Source: Changchengzhania lutea (GTDB lineage Bacteria > Bacteroidota > Bacteroidia > Flavobacteriales > Flavobacteriaceae). From it: a stretch of 64,000 nt of DNA. The position numbers and the translations under genes are program-made. Of the stretch, positions 52,696 to 62,987 are shown in pieces. Numbering within the stretch: position 1 is the first letter of the stretch; every line of letters starts with the position of its first letter. The notes beneath the pieces were generated by a model. The model was not told where the DNA came from, did not search any database, and saw only the letters and a program-made list of their open reading frames with translations. The DNA lies in NCBI RefSeq assembly GCF_006974145.1, contig NZ_CP039456.1, forward strand, positions 3,472,499 to 3,536,498, given 5' to 3'.

Positions 52696-53106
52696 GACCC
52701 CAGAAAATGGCTCAAAGAAAAAAGCATCCGTATTGTTGGAAAGCCTATGGGACGCCCACCAAAACAACAGCTCAATGCCTATCAAAAAAGAAAACTAAAG
52801 AAAGAGCGCAACCAACGAAACCTTATAGAAGGCAAGTTTGGACAAGCAAAAAATGCCTATGGACTTGGCGACATAAAAGCAAAAAGAAGAGATACCTCAG
52901 AGAGTTGGATTGGGGCTGTCTTTTTTATAATGAACCTAATAACTCTTCAAAAAATAGCAGATATATATGTTATTTTTTGTGCCTTATTTAAAAATTGGGT
53001 ATCCTCCTTGTTTATCTCCATAGCAGAGAGGTGTTTTTATCGCATTGCTGTACCCAAATCCATTTTTTATCGAAAATATCAACCTCTTAAATTAAAACTC
53101 TCTTGA
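52696..53106 (+). pseudogene. C-terminal fragment of an IS5-type transposase
   Basis: Without a start, the frame reads RKWLKEKSIRIVGKPMGRPP, then NAYQKRKLKKERNQRNLIEG, FGQAKNAYGLGDIKAKRRDT and SESWIGAVFFIMNLITLQKI, the C-terminal DDE region of IS5-family transposases of Bacteroidetes. It begins right beside the ISAs1 right end. The N-terminal part is absent from the window. Confidence 0.82.
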
Positions 53107-53175
53107 ATAAATCAGCAAACCCTAATTAAAAACTCTTTCGTTCAACTTATTTTTTAAAACAATTAAACTTAGAAA

Positions 53176-54240
53176 TTAGGATAATACCTCGCACCATTTT
53201 TTGTAAAAAGTGTTACTATTGAATTTTATTGAATTTTTTTTGGCATTTTTGGACAGTTCTTCATACAACGATTTTGAATCTATTAATTTTTTTAAAGCTA
53301 CTGAATATTTACTTACATCATCAAACTCAACTATTAAGCCAGAATTATCTAGTAATTCTAAAGGCCCCTCACAATTATCAAAAACAATAGCAGGTAATCC
53401 AATATACTGGCTTTCAATTAAAACTAGAGGTGTGGCCTCCATTCGAGAACATAAACAATAAATAGAAGATTTTAAATATTTTTCTTTAATATTAGAAATT
53501 CTACCATTAATAATAATGTCATTTTTAATGTCATAGTTATCAATAATCTTATTGAGTTTTATTTGCTCTTTTTCAGATAATCCAACAATCTCTAAAGTCC
53601 AATCATTTTTATCCAATAAACTCCAAGCGTGAATTAAATAATCAAATCCCTTAACATGAATATTATTTCCTATAGCAAGAACTTTTTTATTATCGTACAA
53701 ATCTACATCCAAAAAATTTAATTCTTCATCAATTGTAATGGGGTTGTAAATTAAGGTTAATTTTCTTGATGGAATGCTATATAGATTGCTCCAGTCTATT
53801 ACTTCTTGCTCGGACAATAAAACAAATTTATAAGTCCTTATGGATGCATAAAATCTAGATAACCTGAATAAAATCTTATTGAAATTTTTTGAAAGCGAAA
53901 AATGTTCCCAAACAATTAATTTAGTTTTTCTAGGTATAAAAAGACTTTGCAGCAACACAGAATTAGAATCTAAACTAATATAATAATCACATGAATTATT
54001 TTTAAGTTCTTGATATATTCGTTTATTAAAATCTATAAGCCAAAAAGTTTTTATTAATTTTTTGGTTAAAATTGTTTTAATTTCAATTTCTGAATTTATC
54101 TCAAAAAAAGGCTCTTTATCATCAAGTACTATAATAGTAATATTATATTTTTTTACAAGAAGATTCACTAACGAGGTTAATACCCTTTGCGTGCCACCTG
54201 CTGCAGATAAAGTGTTTATCAAAAAAGTTATATTTTTCAT
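53176..54240 (-). CDS. Glycosyltransferase family 4
   Basis: 354 residues, GT-B fold. NTLSAAGGTQRVLTSLVNLL is the N-terminal acceptor-side loop. KKVLAIGNNIHVKGFDYLIH opens the donor domain. CSRMEATPLVLIESQYIGLP carries the EX7E glutamates. It is the last gene of the minus-strand capsule operon, starting 11 bp after the flippase stop. Downstream lies only IS and phage debris, so further operon genes may have been lost. Confidence 0.87.
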   Translation of the reverse strand: MKNITFLINTLSAAGGTQRVLTSLVNLLVKKYNITIIVLDDKEPFFEINSEIEIKTILTKKLIKTFWLIDFNKRIYQELKNNSCDYYISLDSNSVLLQSLFIPRKTKLIVWEHFSLSKNFNKILFRLSRFYASIRTYKFVLLSEQEVIDWSNLYSIPSRKLTLIYNPITIDEELNFLDVDLYDNKKVLAIGNNIHVKGFDYLIHAWSLLDKNDWTLEIVGLSEKEQIKLNKIIDNYDIKNDIIINGRISNIKEKYLKSSIYCLCSRMEATPLVLIESQYIGLPAIVFDNCEGPLELLDNSGLIVEFDDVSKYSVALKKLIDSKSLYEELSKNAKKNSIKFNSNTFYKKWCEVLS

Positions 54241-54251
54241 ATATGAAACTT

Positions 54252-55778
54252 CTATCTTTTAATTTTTAAAACTTTTAAAACTTTTAATATTATTGAATTT
54301 ACTAATCCTTTTTCGTAGCTATTCATGGCAACGAAATAAATAAGAATTACCGACATAATAATAAAAATTAAGACCTTAAAAGCCAGATTATACCAACTCC
54401 CAGAATCAAATGAAATTAAGTTAAGTAAGTAAGCAGAAAAAATTATTAGTGGTATAGAAATTATGTTTCCTTTAAACATGGATAAAGCATAAGTCTTTAA
54501 ATTTAATCCGATATGCTTTTTGAAATAATAGTTATTATATACCACTTGCCCTAATAAGACTGAAAATGCAATTGCAATTGCAATACCAATACTATCATAA
54601 ATATCAACCAGATACACTGCTACAACAACACTAACAACAGCTAAAGCTGTATTTACCTGAATTTTACGCACATGCAAATTATAGGCTTCTAAAATAGTAT
54701 TTCCGACATTTTGTAACGAAGGTATTGTCAATGTTAACATAATCATAATTGCTATAAGCCATGAATCTTCATAACCATCACCAATCCACAATTGGATAAA
54801 TTGTTTGCCAAAAAACATAAATCCAAATAACATATTTGAAATGACAAACCATTGAATCCTGCCAACTTTTACCATCAAATTGTTCAGTTCAACTTTAGAC
54901 GCCTTATTTACAAACATTTTAGTTGCCTTTGGCAAAAACAATCCAGATATGGCAGAAGACATGGTCATATAATAACTTATAAAAAGCATACCTATAGCAT
55001 ACACTGCAATTTCTTCCGTGGTAGATTTAATCCCCAATATTGTTTGTCCAGACCTCCAGTAAAGTTGGTCCATTAGAACACCTAAAAATATCCAAATAGA
55101 ATACGAAAAAATTTTATTGATATACTTTTTGTTAAACTTTGAAAAAATAAATCTTACAGGAAGTTTATAACGGATAAACCCATAGTACGTTAATAAAATT
55201 ATTAAGTTTAATACAGTATCAATTATGACAATTCCTAGCGCTTTTCCTCCAGATTTTAGTAATATGATAATAGTTATTGCTCTTAAAATAATTCTAAAAT
55301 AATTTAAAATTTTTGAAAAATTAAATTGCTCGTATGCCATTATAATTCCTACTAGGGCACCTCGTATCATTACCCAGATTAAATTTAATAGCATCAGTAA
55401 GTACATCACTTTAAATAAAACCAACTCATCGGCTGAGAGATTAGCAAAAAAGTAATCTATTGTAGTATAAAGAATAAGGCCAATCAAAGCAACAACAAGC
55501 GCTATACCAGCATAAATACCTAAATTAGTTGCAATAAAGGATTCTTCTTTATCTTTATTTTTCTCATGTCTATATTTAGAAACGAACCTTACTGTAGTTG
55601 GCGTTAAACCAAAGTCTAATAAGGCTAAATACCCAATAAATGATCCGACCAACATATATAACCCATACTCAGATTTTCCTAAACTATCGAGAATTAAAGG
55701 CGTTAAACCAATACCAATAATAACATTGGTAATAATAGTTAAATAGGACACAGCAGAAGCTGTTTTAATTTGGCTCAT
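54252..55778 (-). CDS. Wzx-type oligosaccharide flippase (second copy)
   Basis: 508 residues with about 12-14 membrane helices. The start SAVSYLTIITNVIIGIGLTP and the segment LLDFGLTPTTVRFVSKYRHE are typical of the Wzx/RfbX family, which moves undecaprenyl-linked repeat units to the periplasm. It lies between the polymerase and the last glycosyltransferase. It is only distantly similar to the flippase at 7393-8850. Confidence 0.88.
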   Translation of the reverse strand: MSQIKTASAVSYLTIITNVIIGIGLTPLILDSLGKSEYGLYMLVGSFIGYLALLDFGLTPTTVRFVSKYRHEKNKDKEESFIATNLGIYAGIALVVALIGLILYTTIDYFFANLSADELVLFKVMYLLMLLNLIWVMIRGALVGIIMAYEQFNFSKILNYFRIILRAITIIILLKSGGKALGIVIIDTVLNLIILLTYYGFIRYKLPVRFIFSKFNKKYINKIFSYSIWIFLGVLMDQLYWRSGQTILGIKSTTEEIAVYAIGMLFISYYMTMSSAISGLFLPKATKMFVNKASKVELNNLMVKVGRIQWFVISNMLFGFMFFGKQFIQLWIGDGYEDSWLIAIMIMLTLTIPSLQNVGNTILEAYNLHVRKIQVNTALAVVSVVVAVYLVDIYDSIGIAIAIAFSVLLGQVVYNNYYFKKHIGLNLKTYALSMFKGNIISIPLIIFSAYLLNLISFDSGSWYNLAFKVLIFIIMSVILIYFVAMNSYEKGLVNSIILKVLKVLKIKR

Positions 55779-55993
55779 GTATTTATTAAAAATTAATTAA
55801 ATTTTGTATTAACCACAATACAAATTCACAACATTTTTCTTTCTCTTAGATGATAATTATGATACACATTTAACATATCTCACAACAAGATTGGCATCAT
55901 CTTCCAAATAATAATTATAAACTTCTATCAATTTTAATTATAAAATAACTTCTCAAACATAACGCTTATTTTCAGAAAGTTACCTAACAAACA

Positions 55994-57100
55994 TCAAGGA
56001 AAAAGAATAATTTTATTAAGAATAAAAAAACCAATTAAGACAACAGTAGAAATAAACACTTTTCTAGCTGGGAATGCCTCATTAATTGTATTAAATAATA
56101 GTAGGGGAATTATGATCCAACTGTAAATTCCAAATCGATCCGAAAAAGGGATATAAAAATTAAAAAAGAATACCGATGAACTTAATATAAAATATTTAAT
56201 TAAAAACAAATCTCTAGTATTCCAGTTTGTAAATTTTAAAAATAGTACAAGAAAAAATGTATTATATAATACGAAATCATGTCTAAAACCAATATTATAT
56301 GTTGTTTCTCCCGCATAACTCAATCTTTGGAAATCTTCACCACCCAATTCTGACAAAAATGGAATGGCGTGAAAGCCGAATCCAGCTAAAGATGCTAATA
56401 TGGCTACCACATAAAATCCTAAATAATATCTTATATCAATTTTATTGAAAAAAGTAATTACTAAAAAAAGAACTATTGGAATTATTGCCGTTCTATGAAA
56501 TAGAAATGCAATAATGATATAGATAATAAACTTTTTAGTGTCTTTTTGTAAGATTGAATGGAGACTTAATAAAATAAAACAAAGAGAAAGGCCATTTCTC
56601 AAAATATTTATCTCAATGGACATAAAAGAAAAACTACTGGCTATAGTTAAAAACAAAATCAAACTACTTCCTTTTTTACCAAAATCCGTGAATTTTCGAA
56701 CAAAAACATATAACGACACGTTCATTACAATAGCAACCGTTAATAAGAATAATTTAAAGTTGCGGTGCCAATAAGAAAATGACATTAAGACTTCAAATAA
56801 AAAATCGGACTTTAATCTCGTAAAAACTTCAAAATAACTGCTTACCTGTGTTGTTACAGGAATAAAGTAAAAGTTAAAATAATTTGATGTATCTGTACCT
56901 ATATCAGCTTCTCGAATTCCAACAAAAAAGATTAAAAATACTACAAAGGTTATTAATATTCCTTTGTCATTTCTTATAAAACTTTCTTTTTGAGATATAA
57001 GTAATTTTAAAATAAACGTGCCAAAAAGTATATAAAATCCTAAAACAATTTTATATACATCAAGATATTCTTCAGCAGTATAATCCCAAAATATTTGCAT
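55994..57100 (-). CDS. EpsG-family polysaccharide polymerase (Wzy-like)
   Basis: 368 residues with about ten membrane helices. IRNDKGILITFVVFLIFFVG, READIGTDTSNYFNFYF with the conserved arginine and G-x-D-x-x-x-Y pattern, and FLFHRTAIIPIVLFLVITFF are hallmarks of EpsG-like polymerases. It joins repeat units in the periplasm. It follows the GT2 gene by 20 bp. The 215-bp gap before the flippase shows no gene. Confidence 0.82.
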   Translation of the reverse strand: MQIFWDYTAEEYLDVYKIVLGFYILFGTFILKLLISQKESFIRNDKGILITFVVFLIFFVGIREADIGTDTSNYFNFYFIPVTTQVSSYFEVFTRLKSDFLFEVLMSFSYWHRNFKLFLLTVAIVMNVSLYVFVRKFTDFGKKGSSLILFLTIASSFSFMSIEINILRNGLSLCFILLSLHSILQKDTKKFIIYIIIAFLFHRTAIIPIVLFLVITFFNKIDIRYYLGFYVVAILASLAGFGFHAIPFLSELGGEDFQRLSYAGETTYNIGFRHDFVLYNTFFLVLFLKFTNWNTRDLFLIKYFILSSSVFFFNFYIPFSDRFGIYSWIIIPLLLFNTINEAFPARKVFISTVVLIGFFILNKIILFP

Positions 57101-57120
57101 ATATCAATGTGAGTTGAAAA

Positions 57121-57999
57121 TTAATTTAAAAGAGACTGATTTAAAATATTAATATATTTGATTTTTTTATTCTCTGACAAATTGATAGACCTTCTTGAAA
57201 TAAGAGTTCCTATGGAGCCTACCAGATAATAAAACATGTATATTAATAACTTAGTTAATTTTATAAAACTATGAATTATAGAAAATTTTATACCTGTCTT
57301 ATTTCTATTCTTCCAAAATGTTTTTATTGAATATTTTGTTGACTGGATATACTTTTTTATTGAGGATGTACTGGCTTCTCTGTAAAACAACAATGGTTCT
57401 TCAATGCGTATAAAATGACTTTTCTCAACTGTTCTAATCCACAATTCAAAATCTTGTGACCTTCGTAAGGTTTCATCATACTGATTATTTTTAAACCACT
57501 CCACTTTACCGGTAATTGATGGATGTGCAGTCCACGAACCCTTTAACGCAGTCTTAAGCGTGACTTGCCTCAAAGCGCCGCCTTTTCTTAAACCGATAAT
57601 ATTATTATTATTGTCTATGGCTATTAAACCAGTACCTAATAGGTCAACTTCAGAATTATTTGATAAATATTCGACTTGAACTTTTATTCTATTAGGAAAC
57701 ATGATATCATCTGCATCCATTCTTGCATAGTACTTTCCTTTTGCAAGTTTAGAAAGTTTATTTAATCTTTTTGGAAGTCCAAGATTTTCTCCATCACTAA
57801 TGACTCTTACCCGCTTATCATTTTTTTCGAATTCTTGAGCAATTTTTAGTGATGCATCTGTACTTCCATCATCCATTAATATAATTTCAAGATGAGTGTA
57901 TGTTTGATTTAATGTTGATTTAACAGCATCAGATAAATATTTTTCAGAGTTATAAAAGGGAATACCTACAGTAACTAAAGGCACATTCAAATTATCCAT
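57121..57999 (-). CDS. Glycosyltransferase family 2
   Basis: 292 residues, GT-A. PLVTVGIPFYNSEKYLSDAV and EIILMDDGSTDASLKIAQEF are the nucleotide-binding start. YARMDADDIMFPNRI holds the DxD metal motif, and RRSQDFELWIRTVEKSHFIR carries the acceptor-side ED-like region. A C-terminal hydrophobic stretch (LIYMFYYLVGSIGTLI) may associate with the membrane. It overlaps the upstream GT4 gene by eight bases. Confidence 0.88.
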   Translation of the reverse strand: MDNLNVPLVTVGIPFYNSEKYLSDAVKSTLNQTYTHLEIILMDDGSTDASLKIAQEFEKNDKRVRVISDGENLGLPKRLNKLSKLAKGKYYARMDADDIMFPNRIKVQVEYLSNNSEVDLLGTGLIAIDNNNNIIGLRKGGALRQVTLKTALKGSWTAHPSITGKVEWFKNNQYDETLRRSQDFELWIRTVEKSHFIRIEEPLLFYREASTSSIKKYIQSTKYSIKTFWKNRNKTGIKFSIIHSFIKLTKLLIYMFYYLVGSIGTLISRRSINLSENKKIKYINILNQSLLN

Positions 58000-59089
58000 A
58001 TATATTTTCTAGTTTTTTCACACTCTTTTTTATATTAAATCCTTTATTAGATAAAATTTCTAATCTTTGCACTGAACTTACCTCTTTTTGCTTCAATATA
58101 TCCATTAATTTTATTTCCCAGATAGAGAAATCATCATCCAATGCCGCAAAATCAACTAATTTTAAACCCATATCCACTTCTGATGAGATATTATTCGAAA
58201 TTAATGACGGCACCCCAGCTGCTTGAGACTCTACTAATACTACAGGGAAACCTTCATGAAATGAAGGCATTATCATTACATCTGTACCAGCCAAAATATT
58301 TGGTATGTCTGAACGAACTCCTAAAAATTTGACATAATTATTAATATTTTTTTCATCAACCAATTCTAATAATTTATTTTTCAACGGTCCGCTACCAACA
58401 ATAGCAATAACAAACTTATGACCTTTTTGAGCCAAATACGCTGCAAAATTTATTGTGAATTCATGGTTTTTCACAGGAGATATCCTACCTATTTGCGTAA
58501 TTACGATGGTATCATCATCGAGATTAAATTCATCCTTTAAAAAATTTCGATTCGCAATTCTATTATTGGAAAATTCTTCTACATCAATGGCATTAAGCAA
58601 ATATTCAACCTTATCATTATATGGAAATAGAAATTCGCCTGCTGCTTCCCCGCATGCAATAAAATGTGTTGAAAATTTACTTATTATTTTCTTTGAAGCA
58701 TTCTGATATAATCTTCCGAAAGATGTTTTGCTATTTACATCACTTGTATTATGAGAATGTGAAACTCTCATCTTTATTTTAGCAAAGAATGCTGCTAAAA
58801 CATGAAAAGCATTACTAAATAGCATATGAGCGTGTACAGCATGAAAAGGTTTTTCTTTTTTTATCAGCCTTGATAATTTTATGGTTCGAGATATAGGGTT
58901 TGAATTACTAATTCTAAATATTCTCCCTCCAAGTTTCATGATTTCATCATCATAATCACATTTAGAATTTTTAAAATATACAAAATCAAACTGGTATTCT
59001 GACTTGTCTAATTTTCTATATAAATTCATCAACATAGTCTCGGCTCCAGCTCTATCCATTCCTCCAACAATATGTAAAATTCTTTTCAT
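57992..59089 (-). CDS. Glycosyltransferase family 4
   Basis: 365 residues from the ATG at 59089 (MKRILHIVGGMDRAGAETML), which begins right at the GT-B fold; an ATG at 59119 adds ten unmatched residues. VHAHMLFSNAFHVLAAFFAK is the acceptor side. VITQIGRISPVKNHEFTINF opens the donor domain. PSFHEGFPVVLVESQAAGVP holds the EX7E pair. Its end overlaps the GT2 start. Confidence 0.88.
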   Translation of the reverse strand: MKRILHIVGGMDRAGAETMLMNLYRKLDKSEYQFDFVYFKNSKCDYDDEIMKLGGRIFRISNSNPISRTIKLSRLIKKEKPFHAVHAHMLFSNAFHVLAAFFAKIKMRVSHSHNTSDVNSKTSFGRLYQNASKKIISKFSTHFIACGEAAGEFLFPYNDKVEYLLNAIDVEEFSNNRIANRNFLKDEFNLDDDTIVITQIGRISPVKNHEFTINFAAYLAQKGHKFVIAIVGSGPLKNKLLELVDEKNINNYVKFLGVRSDIPNILAGTDVMIMPSFHEGFPVVLVESQAAGVPSLISNNISSEVDMGLKLVDFAALDDDFSIWEIKLMDILKQKEVSSVQRLEILSNKGFNIKKSVKKLENIYG

Positions 59090-59176
59090 TATATTATTTG
59101 AACTTAGAAGTTTCAACAATTTTCGTTAAATTCATCATTACTAAAAATTATCAAAATTTATCTGATTTAATAATTA

Positions 59177-60139
59177 CTACTTTCTTTTCAATAATTTTAA
59201 TACTGAATAAAAAACTTTAAAAGGTAATATCTTAAATAAAATAGCTACAAATTTTATTTTAAGTTTTCTTTTATCCTCTTGTAATTTAAAGTCTTTCCAA
59301 GGGGTTTTTCTAAGGTACATCAAATACTTATCTGCTAAGGGATGCTCTGACGCTTTTACCCATGGTCGTTTAATAAAAGAAGGTGTAAAATGCACAAGAA
59401 TGGGCTTATCTATGGCTTCTTGCAACTCTCCATTATTATAAAATATTTTCATACCATATAATTTTTCTATTTGTTCACTATTCATCAAATAAAATGGCGT
59501 AATACAGTTGTATTTAGGTGGTAAAGCATAAAAATCATCATAAAATAAAGCATTTATAACGGCTTGATCATTACCATATTTTACTTTACGTTTAAGGTAT
59601 GTTTTCATATACTCCTCAACCTTGACAATACTTTTTTTATCCCTGAATTTCTTTAAATTCATAACTAACATTCCAGAATTAAAATATTTACCATCCAAAG
59701 GAATGTTAATCGATGATTTATGATTTACAGTTATAACATCAGGTACTCCTGCAAAAGAGTATTTCTCAATGTTGATTTCCCATAATTCTTTAAACGAACC
59801 CAAAACTAAAACATCACAATCTAAATAAATAACTTTCTCTATTTCTTCAGGTAATAGTTTCGATAGATAAAGCCTAGCATATTTATTAATTTTATCAACT
59901 TCGAAAATAAAATCCCCAACTAATTCTTTTGACTTATTGAAATCATAAAAAACACACTCAGCATTATTAGATACTATCATATCTTGAAGTTTCTGCTGGC
60001 TGCTCAGGGAAATACCAACAGAAATAATGTGAAATCTAAGATTCGCCTCACCTGTGTTATTTTCTATTATAGAAATAATTGCAGTTGCTAAATACGGCAC
60101 ATAATTTTCATCACTTGATAATGCAATATGTATTTCCAT
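59177..60139 (-). CDS. Glycosyltransferase family 8
   Basis: 320 residues. IHIALSSDENYVPYLATAII opens the GT-A fold. VIYLDCDVLVLGSFKELWEI has the DxD motif. KYFNSGMLVMNLKKFRDK and YGNDQAVINALFYDDFYALP are GT8 signatures, and ILVHFTPSFIKRPW supplies the C-terminal metal-binding histidine. GT8 enzymes are retaining galactosyl- or glucosyltransferases. It sits between the two dehydrogenase genes and the GT4. Confidence 0.9.
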   Translation of the reverse strand: MEIHIALSSDENYVPYLATAIISIIENNTGEANLRFHIISVGISLSSQQKLQDMIVSNNAECVFYDFNKSKELVGDFIFEVDKINKYARLYLSKLLPEEIEKVIYLDCDVLVLGSFKELWEINIEKYSFAGVPDVITVNHKSSINIPLDGKYFNSGMLVMNLKKFRDKKSIVKVEEYMKTYLKRKVKYGNDQAVINALFYDDFYALPPKYNCITPFYLMNSEQIEKLYGMKIFYNNGELQEAIDKPILVHFTPSFIKRPWVKASEHPLADKYLMYLRKTPWKDFKLQEDKRKLKIKFVAILFKILPFKVFYSVLKLLKRK

Positions 60140-60221
60140 AACTATTCTCTTTTTATAATTTTAAAATGTAATTTTAGCTAAACTATTCCCGTAATTATAT
60201 ATAGTAAGGCTTAAACTTGTC

Positions 60222-61502
60222 TTACAATCTTCCACTTACTCCATTTTTTAAAACACCTTTTACATCGTATAAAATCCCATTTGGCTTTAATAAGGCGCTA
60301 AAATCCAAATCGAGAAATTCATTATGTGCTACGGTAAGCACAATAGCATCGAAAGTTTCATTGGGTAATTCTTTGATTGTATTTAAATTATATTCATGTT
60401 TCACTTCTTCTGGGTTTGCCCAAGGATCATATATAATAAGATCTGTTCCGTAACTTATTAATTGATTAATGACATCGACTGCTTTAGTATTTCTAACGTC
60501 TGGGCAATTCTCCTTAAATGTAATACCTAGATTTAAAATTTTAGATTCTTTAATTCGAATATCATTTTGAACCATCAATTTGATAATTTCTGATGAAACA
60601 TATTGTCCCATACTATCATTCACACGACGTCCGGCTAGAATAATTTCTGGATGATATCCTACTTCTTGTGCTTTTTGGGCTAAGTAATAAGGGTCTACGC
60701 CTATACAATGTCCACCAACTAAACCAGGCTTAAAAGGCAGGAAGTTCCATTTTGTACCAGCAGCTTCTAGCACATCATGGGTATCTATATCCATTAAATT
60801 AAAAATCTTTGCCAATTCATTTACAAAAGCGATATTGATATCACGTTGAGAATTCTCAATAACTTTAGCAGCTTCTGCAACTTTGATAGTGGGTGCCAAA
60901 TGTGTTCCAGCCGTAATTATACTTGCGTATAAGGCATCAACTTTTATTCCTATCTCAGGAGTAGATCCTGCGGTTACTTTTAGAATTTTATCTACAGTAT
61001 GTAATTTGTCTCCCGGGTTGATACGTTCTGGCGAATAGCCTGCATAGAAATCTTCGTTAAATTTTAGTCCGCTTATTTTTTCTAACACAGGAACACACTC
61101 ATCTTCAGTCACACCAGGATAAACAGTTGATTCATAGATAACGATGTCACCTTTTTTAAGAACCTTGCCAACGGTTTCACTGGACTTATATAGAGGCGTT
61201 AAATCTGGACGGTTATTTTTGTCAATGGGGGTAGGGACCGTAACTATATAATAGTTACAATCTTTAATATCATCTAGATTAGAGGAGCAATACAATCCTA
61301 AATTATCATTAGCTTTATCTTTCAAAACAGATTGTAGAACATCTTCTTCAACTTCTAAAGTGGCATCTATACCGTCTCGTAATTCTTTGATTCTATTTTC
61401 ATTGATATCGAAACCAACTACATCATATTTCGTTGCAAATAATCTTGCCAATGGCAAACCTACATAGCCTAAACCTATTATTCCTATTTTATCCTTTTTC
61501 AT
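60222..61502 (-). CDS. UDP-N-acetylhexosamine 6-dehydrogenase (TviB/WbpO-like)
   Basis: 426 residues. IGIIGLGYVGLPLARLFATK binds NAD. YSPERINPGDKLHT and ENSQRDINIAFVNELAKIFN form the central helical domain. FLPFKPGLVGGHCIGVDPYY holds the catalytic cysteine. This subgroup oxidises UDP-GlcNAc or UDP-GalNAc to the uronic acid. The WbpP-like epimerase in the same operon makes UDP-GalNAcA a likely product. It lies seven bases after the UDP-glucose dehydrogenase stop. Confidence 0.88.
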   Translation of the reverse strand: MKKDKIGIIGLGYVGLPLARLFATKYDVVGFDINENRIKELRDGIDATLEVEEDVLQSVLKDKANDNLGLYCSSNLDDIKDCNYYIVTVPTPIDKNNRPDLTPLYKSSETVGKVLKKGDIVIYESTVYPGVTEDECVPVLEKISGLKFNEDFYAGYSPERINPGDKLHTVDKILKVTAGSTPEIGIKVDALYASIITAGTHLAPTIKVAEAAKVIENSQRDINIAFVNELAKIFNLMDIDTHDVLEAAGTKWNFLPFKPGLVGGHCIGVDPYYLAQKAQEVGYHPEIILAGRRVNDSMGQYVSSEIIKLMVQNDIRIKESKILNLGITFKENCPDVRNTKAVDVINQLISYGTDLIIYDPWANPEEVKHEYNLNTIKELPNETFDAIVLTVAHNEFLDLDFSALLKPNGILYDVKGVLKNGVSGRL

Positions 61503-61509
61503 ATCTTTA

Positions 61510-62889
61510 TTATTGGCCTATTGAATAATAATCAAACCCAATGTTATCCATTTCTGATTTATTTAATAAATTTCTACCATCAAAAATAAAAGCGGGTTTT
61601 TTCATTTCAGTATATATTTTTTTCCAATCATAGGTTTTAAACTCATCCCATTCGGTCATTATTGCCACAGCGTGAGCATCCTTTAAAGCTTCATAAGGGT
61701 CATCAGTAGCTTGAATTAACTTACTGTTTTCATCTTTAGATCTTGAATTTAAATAATTTAAATCTGATTGCATCTTTTCATTAGAAACTTTAGGGTCATA
61801 TACAGCAATATTAGCTTGTTCGTTTAATAGGTGATCGGCAACGTATATTGCGGCAGACTCTCTAGTATCATTAGTGTCCTTTTTAAAGGCCCAACCTAAG
61901 AACCCTATTTTTTTTCCTGAAACCGTATTATACAGAGTACTTATTAAGTGGTCTGCAAAACGTCTTTTTTGGTGATCGTTCAATATAATGACTTGTTCCC
62001 AATAATCTGCAACAGCTTGTAAATTATAACTTCTGGCTATATAGACTAGGTTCAAAATATCTTTTTGAAAGCATGAGCCACCAAAACCAACTGAAGATTT
62101 AAGGAATTTAGAGCCAATTCTTGAATCCATACCTATTGCGTTTGCAACTTCATTAACGTTAGCTTCTGTTTTTTCACATAACTCAGAAATAGCGTTAATG
62201 GAAGATATACGTTGTGCTAAAAAGGCATTAGCTGTAAGTTTCGATAACTCTGAAGACCAAACATTGGTTCTTAAAATTTGATCTTGGGGTACCCAACTCC
62301 CATATATAGTAGCTAAACTTTCTATGGCGTCCTTAGATTCTCCACCTATTAAAACGCGATCAGGGTTTAATAAATCTTGAATTGCAGTACCTTCGGCTAA
62401 AAATTCAGGGTTTGATAAAATATCGAAATTAACATCACTTCCTGTATTATCTAATATACTTTTAATAGCTTGAGCTGTTCTTACTGGTAATGTAGATTTT
62501 TCAACAACGATTTTGTCAGTTTTAGCAACATCTGCTATGTTTCTAGCACAAAGCTCAACATATTTTAAATCTGCAGCCATACCTTTACCTTTACCGTAAG
62601 TTTTGGTTGGGGTATTTACTGATATAAAGATCATTTCAGATTCATCAATAGCCTTATCAATTTCTGTAGAGAAGAAAAGGTTTCTACCTCTGGTTTCCTC
62701 TACAATTTCAGCTAAACCTGGCTCGTAAATAGGTAGTTTTGACACATCTGAATCATTCCAAGCATCAATTCTAGCTTGATTTATATCAACGATAGTGACT
62801 TTAATATTCGGATTTTTCTTAGCGATAACTGCCATTGTAGGACCGCCAACATACCCGGCTCCAATACAACAAATTTTTGTTACTTTCAT
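61510..62889 (-). CDS. UDP-glucose 6-dehydrogenase, animal-type
   Basis: 459 residues. [20 protein letters not shown] binds NAD, and [20 protein letters not shown] is typical. [15 protein letters not shown] and [20 protein letters not shown] follow. [20 protein letters not shown] contains the catalytic cysteine in the GSCFQKD form characteristic of animal-type UGDHs and of their Bacteroidetes relatives. The product is UDP-glucuronate. With the next dehydrogenase it suggests two uronic acids in the polymer. Confidence 0.9.
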   Translation of the reverse strand: MKVTKICCIGAGYVGGPTMAVIAKKNPNIKVTIVDINQARIDAWNDSDVSKLPIYEPGLAEIVEETRGRNLFFSTEIDKAIDESEMIFISVNTPTKTYGKGKGMAADLKYVELCARNIADVAKTDKIVVEKSTLPVRTAQAIKSILDNTGSDVNFDILSNPEFLAEGTAIQDLLNPDRVLIGGESKDAIESLATIYGSWVPQDQILRTNVWSSELSKLTANAFLAQRISSINAISELCEKTEANVNEVANAIGMDSRIGSKFLKSSVGFGGSCFQKDILNLVYIARSYNLQAVADYWEQVIILNDHQKRRFADHLISTLYNTVSGKKIGFLGWAFKKDTNDTRESAAIYVADHLLNEQANIAVYDPKVSNEKMQSDLNYLNSRSKDENSKLIQATDDPYEALKDAHAVAIMTEWDEFKTYDWKKIYTEMKKPAFIFDGRNLLNKSEMDNIGFDYYSIGQ

Positions 62890-62987
62890 GTGTTTATTTT
62901 ATTGCTTTTTAATGGTCACATGTAGCATCCATATAATCATTGTCCTTAGGTATCGAACTTTTAGTTATGGATGTTTCATGTTATTGA

